DNA from: a bacterium
GTDB lineage: Bacteria; UBP6; UBA1177
Direction of reading: 5' to 3'
Length of the DNA stretch: 41,970 nucleotides
NCBI GenBank assembly: GCA_017538365.1
Contig: JAFYIZ010000037.1
Coordinates: 1 to 41,970, forward strand
In this document: in pieces, positions 7,489 to 16,665 of the stretch
Layout: each line of letters starts with the position of its first letter
Position numbering within the stretch: position 1 is the stretch's first letter
Notes under the pieces: generated by a model
What the model saw: the letters and a program-made list of their open reading frames with translations, nothing else
What the model was told of the DNA's origin: nothing
The model's database searches: none
Program-made: the position numbers and the translations under genes

Positions 7489-8376
7489 ATGTCTGAGCTC
7501 ACTTTTTTGGAAGCAATCAGTGCCGAAAAGGCAAATATCGAAAAACATTTGAAGTTTTATCTCGATTCGCTTCATATCCCCGGAGTTCTGCACGAGGCGA
7601 TGAATTACAGTCTGAGTGCCGGAGGAAAAAGGCTGCGTCCGTTTTTGTCAATTGCGGTCTGCAATATGCTTGGGAAGCCGAAAGATCTCATCATGCCTTA
7701 TGCCTGCGCACTTGAATTCGTCCACACTTTTTCGCTTATTCACGACGATTTGCCCGCTCTCGACAACGACGATCTGCGCCGCGGTAGACCGAGCTGCCAC
7801 AAGGCTTTCAGGGAAGATATCGCGATTTTAGCAGGGGATGCGCTCAATACCGACGCATTCTCGCTTCTTTTTGAATTCGGTGAAGGCAACATCAAAAGGG
7901 CAGGCCGCTACTTCGCAAAGGCTGTAGGCGGCAGAGGTATGACGCTCGGACAGGTTTACGACTGCACGATTCCCGAAAACGAGCGCACTGCCGAAAAGCT
8001 CGATTTTATAAACTACTATAAGACTTCGGAACTTTTCATCGCTGCGACTGCCGGGGCTGCGGCATGGCTCGACGCATCCGAAAAAGAGGTGAAAGCGCTT
8101 GAAGAGTTCGCAAGCGAAGCAGGAATCGCTTTTCAGATTTCAGACGACATTTTAGATATAACTTCGACGACTGAAAAGCTCGGAAAACCTGTCGGAAGTG
8201 ATGCTGCGCTCAACAAAATGACCTATCCGACTCTGATGGGGCTTGACGGAGCTCGAAATGCGGTCGTCGAGAGAACTGAAAAGGCTAAGGCGGCTCTGGT
8301 TTCGGCATTTGATGAAAGCGAATGGATGAAGATCATGCTGGGTTTTGCTGATTACGTAAGAGATATGGCAAAGTAA
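7489..8376 (+). CDS. ispA: Polyprenyl (farnesyl/geranylgeranyl) diphosphate synthase
   Basis: 295 residues from ATG 7489, with GGAGG 6 nt upstream; a TTG 21 nt earlier overlaps the probable leader. This cytosolic enzyme joins isopentenyl diphosphate to allylic diphosphates for quinones, undecaprenyl carriers and similar lipids. The GGKRLRP motif is at ~45-51, the first Asp-rich motif DDLPALDNDD at ~86-95 (with the two-residue insertion of bacterial FPP synthases), and the second DDILD at ~219-223. The region upstream of the first Asp-rich motif is LEFVHTFSLIHDD; product chain length (C15 or C20) cannot be decided by eye. One base separates its stop codon from the start of the MlaE gene. Confidence 0.9.
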   Translation: MSELTFLEAISAEKANIEKHLKFYLDSLHIPGVLHEAMNYSLSAGGKRLRPFLSIAVCNMLGKPKDLIMPYACALEFVHTFSLIHDDLPALDNDDLRRGRPSCHKAFREDIAILAGDALNTDAFSLLFEFGEGNIKRAGRYFAKAVGGRGMTLGQVYDCTIPENERTAEKLDFINYYKTSELFIAATAGAAAWLDASEKEVKALEEFASEAGIAFQISDDILDITSTTEKLGKPVGSDAALNKMTYPTLMGLDGARNAVVERTEKAKAALVSAFDESEWMKIMLGFADYVRDMAK

Positions 8377-8377
8377 A

Positions 8378-9421
8378 ATGACTGAAAAACTCAATATTCC
8401 AGATAACTTAACGATAGAAAACAGCAAAAGCGCATACGCAGGGATTTCAAAGCAGTTTGCAAACGGTTCTACTTTCGAACTCACCCGCGATATCCAGCTT
8501 AATTCGATAACAAAAGCACTCATCAGGCAGCTTTCCGAGGATCATCCCGGTCAGCTGATAGTTCCCGAAGAGCTGAAAAACGATATTTTTTATTCAAAAG
8601 AAGAGGAAACTGCTGAGAAAGAGTCTGCAAAACCGGTTGAACCTCGTCTTGACAGGCTGGGCGGCAGACTGCTGAAACTCTGGGATGTCGTTTTCTACTT
8701 CTTCGTAATCATGGTTGACATGATTTTCTATTCGATGGAATCGATATTCAACAGAAAGTTCATCCTTAAAAACGATACCACGAAAAATGCTTATTATATC
8801 GGATACTTAGCTGTTCCGATAGTTTTCCTTCTGGCATTTCTTATCGGTTTTACGATTGCGCTGCAGGCGGCGATACAGCTCGCAAAAATGGGCGGTCAGA
8901 GCATGATAGCTATGATGAGCACGATGATAATGACAAAAGAGCTCGGACCTCTCATCACGGCGATAATCATTGCAGGAAGAACGGGCAGCTCGATTGCGGC
9001 GGAAATAGGAACGATGGTCGTTATGGAAGAAGTCGACGCGCTCAAAACGATGGGCGTCAAACCGCTGAAATTCCTCCTTGTTCCGAAATTCTGGGCATTC
9101 ACGACAGTCATGCCGGTCCTCACTTTAGTTGCAGACATTGCCGGAATTTTCGGCGGATTCCTGATCGCTTCGGCGTACAACATTCCGCCGGGCTCGTTCA
9201 TGGTCGATGTCATTGAATCGATAAAAATGTCCGATATTTTCTGGGGAACAATAAAAAGTATCTCTTTTGCGTGGGTAATCCTAGCTGTCGGCAGCTTCAA
9301 AGGGCTTAATGTCCGCGGTGGAGCCGATGCAGTAGGGCGCGCCACGACTGAATCGGTCGTTGTTTCGATATTCATGGTCGTTGCGATTGACGCGATATTC
9401 TCATTGTTCCTTTATACTTAA
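8378..9421 (+). CDS. mlaE: MlaE-family ABC transporter permease with N-terminal extension
   Basis: 347 residues, longer than the usual ~260 because about 100 residues precede the permease. From ~105 on it is a typical MlaE/Ttg2B permease: FxIGFTIALQAAIQLAKMG, the conserved ELGPLITAIIIAGRTGSSIAAEIGTM block (~190-215), EEVDALKTMGVKP, and several membrane spans. MlaE with an MlaF ATPase moves phospholipids between inner and outer membranes. The N-terminal part (~1-80) is soluble; an anti-sigma-antagonist (STAS)-like fold is known before some MlaE proteins, but I cannot confirm it. MlaF and MlaD are not adjacent; an MlaC homologue lies about 9 kb away. Confidence 0.85.
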   Translation: MTEKLNIPDNLTIENSKSAYAGISKQFANGSTFELTRDIQLNSITKALIRQLSEDHPGQLIVPEELKNDIFYSKEEETAEKESAKPVEPRLDRLGGRLLKLWDVVFYFFVIMVDMIFYSMESIFNRKFILKNDTTKNAYYIGYLAVPIVFLLAFLIGFTIALQAAIQLAKMGGQSMIAMMSTMIMTKELGPLITAIIIAGRTGSSIAAEIGTMVVMEEVDALKTMGVKPLKFLLVPKFWAFTTVMPVLTLVADIAGIFGGFLIASAYNIPPGSFMVDVIESIKMSDIFWGTIKSISFAWVILAVGSFKGLNVRGGADAVGRATTESVVVSIFMVVAIDAIFSLFLYT

Positions 9422-9523
9422 AAACCGAAAAAAATATCAGCTGCAGTAAATAAAATTATTCTGATTTTTTAAGTATATAAAATTATATTCTGAAAAATAG
9501 GAATCTGAAAATTTATTTTAAAT

Positions 9524-9551
9524 TTGACTAATCTGTGAAATATTGTAATAT
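9524..9551 (+). promoter_or_regulatory. Promoter of comM
   Basis: TTGACT (9524-9529), 16 nt, TAATAT (9546-9551), then CAATTTTGTTTG. An excellent sigma-70 match. It overlaps an in-frame ATG at 9535, which rules that codon out as the comM start. Confidence 0.7.
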
Positions 9552-9588
9552 CAATTTTGTTTGTTTGTTAAATTTTAAGGTGGTTTTC

Positions 9589-11115
9589 ATGTTTACGATA
9601 TTAAAAAGCGGTTCGGTTTCAGGAATTGACGGCAATGTAATCGATGTCGAAGTCGATATTTCGCGCGGAATGCCTGCTTTTTCGATAGTCGGGCTTCCCG
9701 ACAATGCGGTGAAAGAGTCGAAAGAGCGCGTGAGGACGGCAATAATAAACAGCGGACACCTGTTCCCGCAGAACAGAATAACGATAAATCTGGCTCCGGC
9801 GGGGATCAGAAAAGAGGGTGCAGGCTTCGATCTTCCGATTGCGACTGCGATAATTGCCTCTATCTACAGCATGGAAACCGACAAAATCGACGGCTTCATG
9901 ATAGTTGGAGAGCTCGCTTTGAACGGTGAGATAAAGCCGGTCACCGGTGTCCTGAGTCTTGCGATAACCGCGAAGGAAAGCGGACTCAAGGGAATAATCG
10001 TGCCCGAGGAAAACGGCGGAGAAGCATCAGCGATAACCGAAATAAATGTTGTAACGGTAAAAAATCTGGATGATATTTTCTACCTTTTGAAAGAAGGGCC
10101 GAAAGAGTTCTTTCATTCCGAATCGAAACCGGACGAAAAAAAATATATTGTCGATTTTGCCGAAGTGCGGGGGCATGAGCAGGCTAAACGCGCAATTGAA
10201 ATTGCTGCGGCAGGCGGTCACAATATTCTTATGGTGGGCTCTCCCGGAAGCGGAAAAACTATGCTTGCGCGGCGCATTCCGACGATTTTGCCGGAACTTG
10301 AGCGCGAAGAGAGCATCGAAACGACGAAGATTTTCAGTGTTTCAAACCTTATGCAGGGAAACGGGCTCATCAACGAGCGTCCTTTCAGATCTCCGCATTC
10401 GTCGTGTTCTCACATTGCCCTTGTCGGAGGCGGCAATCCGCCGAAACCGGGGGAGGTGAGCCTTGCCCATAACGGAGTTCTCTTTCTGGACGAGCTTCCG
10501 GAGTTCAGCAGAAACGCTCTCGAAGTTTTGCGTCAGCCGATGGAAGACGGCGACGTTTCGATATCACGTGCGACGAATACGATCCGCTATCCCGCCAATT
10601 TTATGCTTGTCGCTTCGATGAATCCGTGTCCCTGCGGCTATCTTTTCGATAAAAAGAAGCCGTGTGTCTGCTCAACTCAGGCAGTGCAGCGCTATCAGCA
10701 GAAGATTTCAGGGCCATTGCTTGACAGGATAGATATTTCGATTGTCGTAAATTCAGTCTCTTTCGACGATCTCAGAAGCCGAGAAACCGGTGAAACAAGC
10801 GCCCAGATAAGAGCGAGAGTCGAGAAGGCGAGGGAGATTCAGCGCGAACGCTTCAAGGATTCACCGTTTTTCACGAATTCCAAAATGCAGGCTTCCGAAA
10901 TCGACAGATTCTGCCGTCTTGATGAAGCAGCAGAGCTTCTTCTCAAAAACGCGATGGAAAAACTCGGTATTTCGACACGCGGATATTCTCGGATATTAAA
11001 AGTGGCGCGGACTGTCGCCGATATCGACGGAAAAGAGCAGATCGAATGCGCCCACATTGCCGAAGCGATCCAATATTACAACCGCTCGATGTTCAACGAA
11101 GGTCAGAGAATATAA
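9589..11115 (+). CDS. comM: YifB/ComM-type Mg-chelatase-like AAA+ ATPase
   Basis: 508 residues from ATG 9589, preceded by AAGGTGG and lying downstream of a good promoter; the earlier ATG at 9535 falls inside that promoter. The order is that of the family: an N-terminal Lon-protease-like (ChlI) domain (~1-170), Walker A GSPGSGKT at ~217-224, Walker B LFLDEL at ~298-303, the MNPCPCGY cysteine segment after it, and a C-terminal Mg-chelatase helical domain. In naturally transformable bacteria ComM is a hexameric helicase promoting branch migration during integration of incoming DNA, but the gene is widespread in non-competent species as well. It appears monocistronic and convergent with the next gene. 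Confidence 0.92.
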   Translation: MFTILKSGSVSGIDGNVIDVEVDISRGMPAFSIVGLPDNAVKESKERVRTAIINSGHLFPQNRITINLAPAGIRKEGAGFDLPIATAIIASIYSMETDKIDGFMIVGELALNGEIKPVTGVLSLAITAKESGLKGIIVPEENGGEASAITEINVVTVKNLDDIFYLLKEGPKEFFHSESKPDEKKYIVDFAEVRGHEQAKRAIEIAAAGGHNILMVGSPGSGKTMLARRIPTILPELEREESIETTKIFSVSNLMQGNGLINERPFRSPHSSCSHIALVGGGNPPKPGEVSLAHNGVLFLDELPEFSRNALEVLRQPMEDGDVSISRATNTIRYPANFMLVASMNPCPCGYLFDKKKPCVCSTQAVQRYQQKISGPLLDRIDISIVVNSVSFDDLRSRETGETSAQIRARVEKAREIQRERFKDSPFFTNSKMQASEIDRFCRLDEAAELLLKNAMEKLGISTRGYSRILKVARTVADIDGKEQIECAHIAEAIQYYNRSMFNEGQRI

Positions 11116-11137
11116 GTTTTTGGATTTAATTCGGATT

Positions 11138-11998
11138 TTAGATTGTTACAAGTGCACAACCGCTGGCATCGTCTTCGTCATCTTCGTCAGCCGGATTTGA
11201 ATTGCCGTCTGTCGGTGCATCATCGGTGTCTGCTGGTTCATTGCCGGTATTGGTCGGTTCTGCCGTCGGCTCAGCTGTCGGTTCTGCCGTCGGTTCAGCT
11301 GTTGGTTCAGTGGTTGGCTCAGTCGTCGGTTCTGCCGTTGGCTCAGTCGTCGGTTCAGTGGTTGGCTCAGTTGTCGGTTCTGCCGTTGGCTCAGCTGTCG
11401 GTTCAGTGGTTGGCTCAGTTGTCGGATCAGTCGTCGGTTCGGAACCTTCAGGGTAAGTTGTCCATGCGGCGCTCTCTATTTCGTAGCATTCGCCGTTTTC
11501 AACAAATGTGCTTGTATATGGGGAAGAATCCGCAATCTCAGCTTCTGCAAGTTTGACGGAAATAACGCCGTCGTAATAATACTGGCTGTTTTCTATAAAA
11601 TCGGTGTGTTTGATCTGAAGAGTTCCTTCTTTCTGGAAGAATGCCTTGTCAAATTGGTACTTGTCTGTTTCGGCATTGTAGACATAGCGATACATTGTTA
11701 CGCACTGGTTGCAGGTGGCGTAGTTAGTATTGTTCCCTGAACCAAGATCATAAGTCCCGACTACTGCAAAATCATTCGAGTTTTCATCCTCCGGAATAAA
11801 TTCAAGTCCAATCACTCCAGCTTGATCTTCATCAGAAAATCCAGACACATACGACTCAAGGCTGTTCGGATAATAATACTCACCATCATCATAGAAATCC
11901 ATAGCCGGATCGAAAGAAAGACCCGTGCACTCTGCAAGCAGATCTAATGAGATCAAGCATGCAAGAACCATAATTGTTGAAAAAACGAACTTTTTCAT
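11138..11998 (-). CDS. Secreted protein with Pro-Thr tetrapeptide repeat
   Basis: 286 residues, no family recognised. A signal peptide (MKKFVFSTIMVLACLISLDLLA) ends before ECTG. The mature N-terminal part (~23-185) is Asp/Tyr/Asn-rich, with Cys at 24, 96, 99 and 171 that could form disulfides; the NQC and NGEC contexts suggest an exported, folded domain. Residues 187-250 are sixteen tandem (E/D)PT(T/A/N) units, an extended, probably glycosylatable stalk. An acidic tail follows, and the protein ends in SGCALVTI, with a lone Cys 6 residues from the C-terminus. The layout, domain-stalk-Cys end, resembles surface proteins held by a C-terminal sorting signal, though no transmembrane helix follows the Cys. 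It has its own promoter, divergent from eno. Confidence 0.7.
   Translation of the reverse strand: MKKFVFSTIMVLACLISLDLLAECTGLSFDPAMDFYDDGEYYYPNSLESYVSGFSDEDQAGVIGLEFIPEDENSNDFAVVGTYDLGSGNNTNYATCNQCVTMYRYVYNAETDKYQFDKAFFQKEGTLQIKHTDFIENSQYYYDGVISVKLAEAEIADSSPYTSTFVENGECYEIESAAWTTYPEGSEPTTDPTTEPTTEPTAEPTAEPTTEPTTEPTTEPTAEPTTEPTTEPTAEPTAEPTAEPTAEPTNTGNEPADTDDAPTDGNSNPADEDDEDDASGCALVTI
11249..11440 (-). repeat. Sixteen 12-bp units encoding EPTT/EPTA
   Basis: The 64 codons of the stalk form 16 in-frame 12-bp units that differ mainly in third positions and in the Thr/Ala codon. Because the period is a multiple of three, slippage would change stalk length without a frameshift. Confidence 0.9.
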
Positions 11999-12041
11999 AA
12001 TTTGCCTCTTTCAAAAGTTAATAAAACGCAAAAAACGGAAT

Positions 12042-12070
12042 ATATTATTTGCAGGCGAAAAAAAAGTCAA
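12042..12070 (-). promoter_or_regulatory. Promoter of the repeat-bearing secreted protein
   Basis: Read on the minus strand: TTGACT (12070-12065), 17 nt, TAATAT (12047-12042), then ATTCCGTTTTTTGCG. It lies about 45 nt before the start codon, and the leader includes GAAAGAGGC as a ribosome site. Confidence 0.65.
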
Positions 12071-12146
12071 ACAGGTTTTCCAAGCAACTGTGTTTTGTGC
12101 CTGATGCAAAATAACTCAAAATTTTGAAAAATTTTCCCTTAAATAC

Positions 12147-12174
12147 TTGTTATCCTCTTAAAAGGTTGTAGTAT
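12147..12174 (+). promoter_or_regulatory. Promoter of eno
   Basis: TTGTTA (12147-12152), 16 nt, TAGTAT (12169-12174), then CTCTGCCGGTTTTTT. The start codon is 41 nt beyond the -10, preceded by TTGGAGAT. Confidence 0.6.
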
Positions 12175-12212
12175 CTCTGCCGGTTTTTTATTAACTTGTT
12201 TTTTGGAGATGA

Positions 12213-13511
<1,299 letters not shown>

Positions 13512-13522
13512 CTTTTTTGATG

Positions 13523-13548
13523 CGGGGTCGCAAGACCCCGTTTTTTTT
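13523..13548 (+). terminator. Intrinsic terminator after eno
   Basis: Stem CGGGGTC/GACCCCG (13523-13529 with 13534-13540), a GCAA tetraloop and eight T (13541-13548). It is the strongest terminator in the window. Confidence 0.95.
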
Positions 13549-13560
13549 ATGTGAGGTGTC

Positions 13561-14718
13561 ATGAGCGAAGCACTTTATTCAAGCTGGATCGAGATCTCGC
13601 GTTCGGCTTACAGAAAAAACATCGAATTTTTTAGAAGCAGACTCACTCCGGGAACGGAACTTGCCGTCGTTATCAAGGCTAACGCATACGGTCACGGAAT
13701 GGTTGAAATAGCCCACTTCGCCGACGAGTGCGGAGTCAAGGTTTTCTGCGTCCACAGCATTGACGAAGCCCTTATTTTGAGAAAGCAGGGTTTTACGCAG
13801 AGAATCGTTGTCGTCGGTCCCGTCATCAAAAGAATGGCTGAAGCTGCGATAGAAAACAACATCGAAGTTCTCTGCTGCGATACTGAATATCTGCAAAATT
13901 ATGAAAAAGTTGCTGAATCATTGGGAAAAACCGTAAATATTCACCTTAAATTAGAGACTGGAACGAACAGGCAGGGAATCTCGGGACAGGTGCTTATAAA
14001 CTTCCTCGAAGAACTCAAGAAGTGCAAAAACGTGAAACTCAGAGCGGTTTACAGCCACTTTGCAAATATTGAGGATACGACAGACCACTCCTACGCAAGA
14101 TTCCAGATTGACCGCTTTAAAAGAGAGATTTCATACATCCGCGAGGCCGGATTTTCGGGCTTCGATATGCACTTCGCATCAAGCGCGGCTGCGGCTATAT
14201 ACAGCAACACCCACTTCAACATGATCCGTCTCGGTATCGCGCAGTACGGTCTCTGGCCGTCAAAAGAGACATATTTGAGTTATATAATCGAGCACGGTCA
14301 CGGCCCGGAACATATTCTGACGCCTGTTCTTTCTTGGAAAACAGTAATCGGTCAGGTAAAAACTGTTAAAGCGGGCGATTTTATCGGCTACGGCTGCTCG
14401 CACCAGATGACGCGTGATTCTAAAATTGCAATAATTCCGATAGGTTATAGCGACGGCTACGACAGGAAACTTTCCAACCAGGGCTATGTCTTAGTTCACG
14501 GTCAGAGGGCTCCGATACTGGGCAGGATCGCGATGAATCTCACCACGATCGATGTCACCGACATTCCCGATGTCAAAGCGGAAGACGAAGTTGTTCTCAT
14601 TGGTGAGCAGGGTGACCAGATTATCCGCGCTGAACAACTGGCTTCTCTTGCCGGAACTATCAACTACGAAGTCGTAGCAAGACTTTCGAGCCGGATTCCC
14701 AAAGTCGTTGTCGATTAA
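13561..14718 (+). CDS. alr: Alanine racemase
   Basis: 385 residues. This PLP enzyme makes D-alanine for peptidoglycan. The PLP Lys is K39 in VVIKANAYGHG; other marks are RLGIAQYGLWP, the IPIGYSDGYDR block with the second catalytic Tyr at ~300, and the GRIAMNLTTIDVT strand. Slightly longer than usual because of a ~15-residue segment (SYIIEHGHGPEHI) near residue 245. The ATG is only 12 nt after the eno terminator T-run, with AGGTGTC as the sole ribosome site, so expression depends on terminator read-through or on a promoter inside the end of eno. No obvious promoter is visible there. Confidence 0.93.
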   Translation: MSEALYSSWIEISRSAYRKNIEFFRSRLTPGTELAVVIKANAYGHGMVEIAHFADECGVKVFCVHSIDEALILRKQGFTQRIVVVGPVIKRMAEAAIENNIEVLCCDTEYLQNYEKVAESLGKTVNIHLKLETGTNRQGISGQVLINFLEELKKCKNVKLRAVYSHFANIEDTTDHSYARFQIDRFKREISYIREAGFSGFDMHFASSAAAAIYSNTHFNMIRLGIAQYGLWPSKETYLSYIIEHGHGPEHILTPVLSWKTVIGQVKTVKAGDFIGYGCSHQMTRDSKIAIIPIGYSDGYDRKLSNQGYVLVHGQRAPILGRIAMNLTTIDVTDIPDVKAEDEVVLIGEQGDQIIRAEQLASLAGTINYEVVARLSSRIPKVVVD

Positions 14719-14757
14719 AGAAATCCATATAATTTAGAGCTGAAACGACGATTTATA

Positions 14758-14785
14758 TTGACTTTTAAATATTTAAGTGTAAAAT
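14758..14785 (+). promoter_or_regulatory. Promoter of rpsB-tsf
   Basis: TTGACT (14758-14763), 16 nt, TAAAAT (14780-14785), then CGCGCGTTTTTTTG. A strong match, with a G/C-rich discriminator of the kind associated with stringent control of ribosomal genes. Transcription would begin near 14792 and give a leader of about 100 nt. Confidence 0.75.
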
Positions 14786-14804
14786 CGCGCGTTTTTTTGA
14801 AGCA

Positions 14805-14861
14805 CCTCTGTGCAGTAATCCCGTGCCTGTCTCTTGTTTGAGAGTGAGCGGGATGCAGAGG
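14805..14861 (+). ncRNA. Structured 5' leader of rpsB (candidate S2 autoregulatory element)
   Basis: Three nested helices can be drawn in the untranslated leader: CCTCTG/CAGAGG (14805-14810 with 14856-14861), ATCCCG/CGGGAT (14818-14823 with 14849-14854) and CTCT/AGAG (14831-14834 with 14841-14844) around a TGTTTG loop. The stems are perfect and separated by small internal loops. Many ribosomal-protein operons carry such leaders for autorepression, and rpsB is one known to be autoregulated. There is no T-run after it, so translational control is more likely than termination. Confidence 0.6.
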
Positions 14862-14895
14862 GAAGATTATTAACAGGTAATTCTTGGAGGAAAAA

Positions 14896-15729
14896 ATGCC
14901 TGAATTAAGAGAAATGCTTAAAGCCGGTGCTCATTTCGGACACCAGAAGCAGAAATGGAATCCCAAAATGGCTCCTTACATTTTCACGGAGCGCAACAAC
15001 ATCCACATCATCAACCTTCAGAAGACGATGGAACTCATCGAAGACGCTAAGAAGTTCGTAAAAGAACTCGGTATGGCGGGCGAAGTTATTTTCCTTGTCG
15101 GAACGAAAAGACAGGCTCAGGAAGTCATCAAGGAAGAAGCTGAGAAAGCCGGTGTTCCTTACGTCAACTACCGTTGGCTCGGCGGAATGCTCACGAATTT
15201 CGTAACAATCAACCAGTCGGTTAAGAAATTCCAGAAATTCGAAGAGATCCTTACCACCGAAAAGAGAAGAATGTACAAGAAAAAAGAGCTTGCAGACATC
15301 GAAAAGAGAAAAGACAAACTCGAAAAGAACCTTGCAGGCGTTATGAAAATGGAAAAAATGCCGGGCGCAATCTTCATCGTTGACCCGATGAAAGAGCATC
15401 TTGCAGTTCACGAAGCTCAGAAACTCGGTATTCCGATAATCTCCATCATCGATACGAACGGAAACCCGGACGGAATCGATTACCTCATTCCGGCAAACGA
15501 CGACGGTATGCGCTGCATCTCCCTTATAACCTCCGACATCGTTGATGCTTACATGGAAGGTCTTGACATCTACAGACAGAAGATCGCTACCGAACAGAAA
15601 GACAAGAAAGAAAGACCGGCAAGAGGCGAAACGAGAAGCGTTGCAGGAAGAAAGGTCCGCGTTAAAAGAATCCAGACTGCTGAAGCTGAAGAGAGTGAAG
15701 CAGTTGAAGAAGCAGCAGAAAAAGAATAG
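14896..15729 (+). CDS. rpsB: Small-subunit ribosomal protein S2
   Basis: 277 residues from ATG 14896, with GGAGG at 14886-14890; a TTG 12 nt earlier overlaps that site. S2 sits at the head-body junction of the 30S subunit and is needed for S1 binding. Marks: LKAGAHFGHQKQKWNPKMAPYIF at the N-terminus, FLVGTKRQAQEVI, YVNYRWLGGMLTNF, and FIVDPMKEHLAVHEAQKLGIPIISIIDTN, PANDDGMRCI at ~200-210. The C-terminal ~50 residues are a charged, Lys/Glu-rich tail. It is followed 9 nt later by tsf, the classic rpsB-tsf pairing. The reverse strand carries a long open frame, which is only codon-bias shadow. Confidence 0.97.
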   Translation: MPELREMLKAGAHFGHQKQKWNPKMAPYIFTERNNIHIINLQKTMELIEDAKKFVKELGMAGEVIFLVGTKRQAQEVIKEEAEKAGVPYVNYRWLGGMLTNFVTINQSVKKFQKFEEILTTEKRRMYKKKELADIEKRKDKLEKNLAGVMKMEKMPGAIFIVDPMKEHLAVHEAQKLGIPIISIIDTNGNPDGIDYLIPANDDGMRCISLITSDIVDAYMEGLDIYRQKIATEQKDKKERPARGETRSVAGRKVRVKRIQTAEAEESEAVEEAAEKE

Positions 15730-15738
15730 GAGGAAACT

Positions 15739-16659
15739 ATGGAAATTACTGCAGGATTGGTTAAAGAACTCAGAGAAAAAAGCGGCGTAGGAATGATGGA
15801 CTGCAAAAAAGCCCTCATGGAAGCTAACGGCGACCTTGATGCGGCTATGCAGATTCTTAAGGATAAAGGTATTGCGAAAGCTGCTAAAAAGGCCGGCAGA
15901 GTAGCTGCAGAAGGCGCTGTTCTCGTTTCTATCGAAGGAAACAAGGGTCTTATGCTCGAGCTCAACTGCGAAACGGACTTTGCTGCAAAAAGCGACGGTT
16001 TCAAAGAACTTTCCCAGAGAATGCTTGACTACTTTGCAAAAAATGCAAAAGAGGAAAATCAGGTCGTTTCGATGGAAGAAAACTTCTACAATGCAGAAGT
16101 TGAGACCATGACGAAAGAAGCTGTTGCAGTTATCGGCGAGAACATCAAACCGAGAAGATTCGTCAAATATGAAGCAGGCGAAAAATCGCTTATCCACTCC
16201 TATGTTCACATGGGCGGAAAAATCGGCGTTATGCTTGAAATCGAAGCATGCTGCGCTGAATGTGCAAAGAAACCGGAAGTTGTTGAAATGGCTGACGGAA
16301 TCGCTATGCAGATCGCTTCAATGCGTCCTGACTGCGTTGACGTAGATTCTTTCCCGCAGGATAAACTTGCTTCCGAAAAACACGCTTTCCTTGCACAGGT
16401 TCTCGAAATGGGAAAACCGCAGGCAGTTGCAGAAAAGATTGTTGAAGGAAAAATCCAGAAATTCATATCTGAAAACACTCTTCTCGAGCAGGTTTTCGTT
16501 ATGAACAATGATCTTAAGATCAAAGATTACGTAAAAGAAACAGGAAAGAAAGTCGGCTGCGAACTTAAAGTCGTCCGCTTCAACCGTTTTGAACTTGGCG
16601 AAGGCATTGAAAAGAAAGTAGAAAATTTCGCGGAAGAAGTTGCAGCTCAGATGAAATAA
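15739..16659 (+). CDS. tsf: Elongation factor Ts
   Basis: 306 residues. EF-Ts exchanges GDP for GTP on EF-Tu. The N-terminal UBA-like domain has VKELREKSGVGMMDCKKAL and the following KGIAKAAKKAGRVAAEGAV segment, then the ELNCETDFAAKSDGF core motif at ~74-89 and YVHMGGKIGVMLEIE at ~155. A well-placed AGGAGG precedes the start. It is co-transcribed with rpsB. Its stop codon is 6 nt before the next ATG, and an intrinsic terminator follows at 16696, inside the next gene. Confidence 0.97.
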   Translation: MEITAGLVKELREKSGVGMMDCKKALMEANGDLDAAMQILKDKGIAKAAKKAGRVAAEGAVLVSIEGNKGLMLELNCETDFAAKSDGFKELSQRMLDYFAKNAKEENQVVSMEENFYNAEVETMTKEAVAVIGENIKPRRFVKYEAGEKSLIHSYVHMGGKIGVMLEIEACCAECAKKPEVVEMADGIAMQIASMRPDCVDVDSFPQDKLASEKHAFLAQVLEMGKPQAVAEKIVEGKIQKFISENTLLEQVFVMNNDLKIKDYVKETGKKVGCELKVVRFNRFELGEGIEKKVENFAEEVAAQMK

Positions 16660-16665
16660 TTTTTC

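Noticed and set aside
9535-9588. Upstream start of comM at ATG 9535
   Set aside because: The codon lies inside the spacer of a strong promoter; ATG 9589 begins the conserved N-terminus.
11249-11440. CRISPR array
   Set aside because: The period is 12 bp without spacers and lies in a coding stalk; no cas gene is present anywhere in the window.
11202-11456. Plus-strand frame with repeated VGSAVGSVVG
   Set aside because: It is the reverse reading of the EPTT/EPTA repeat; repeats keep several frames open. The minus-strand reading has signal peptide, promoter and ribosome site.
14905-16209. 434-codon open frame on the minus strand opposite rpsB and tsf
   Set aside because: It mirrors two certain genes with strong codon bias; the product is Phe/Ser/Cys-rich nonsense and no ribosome site is present.
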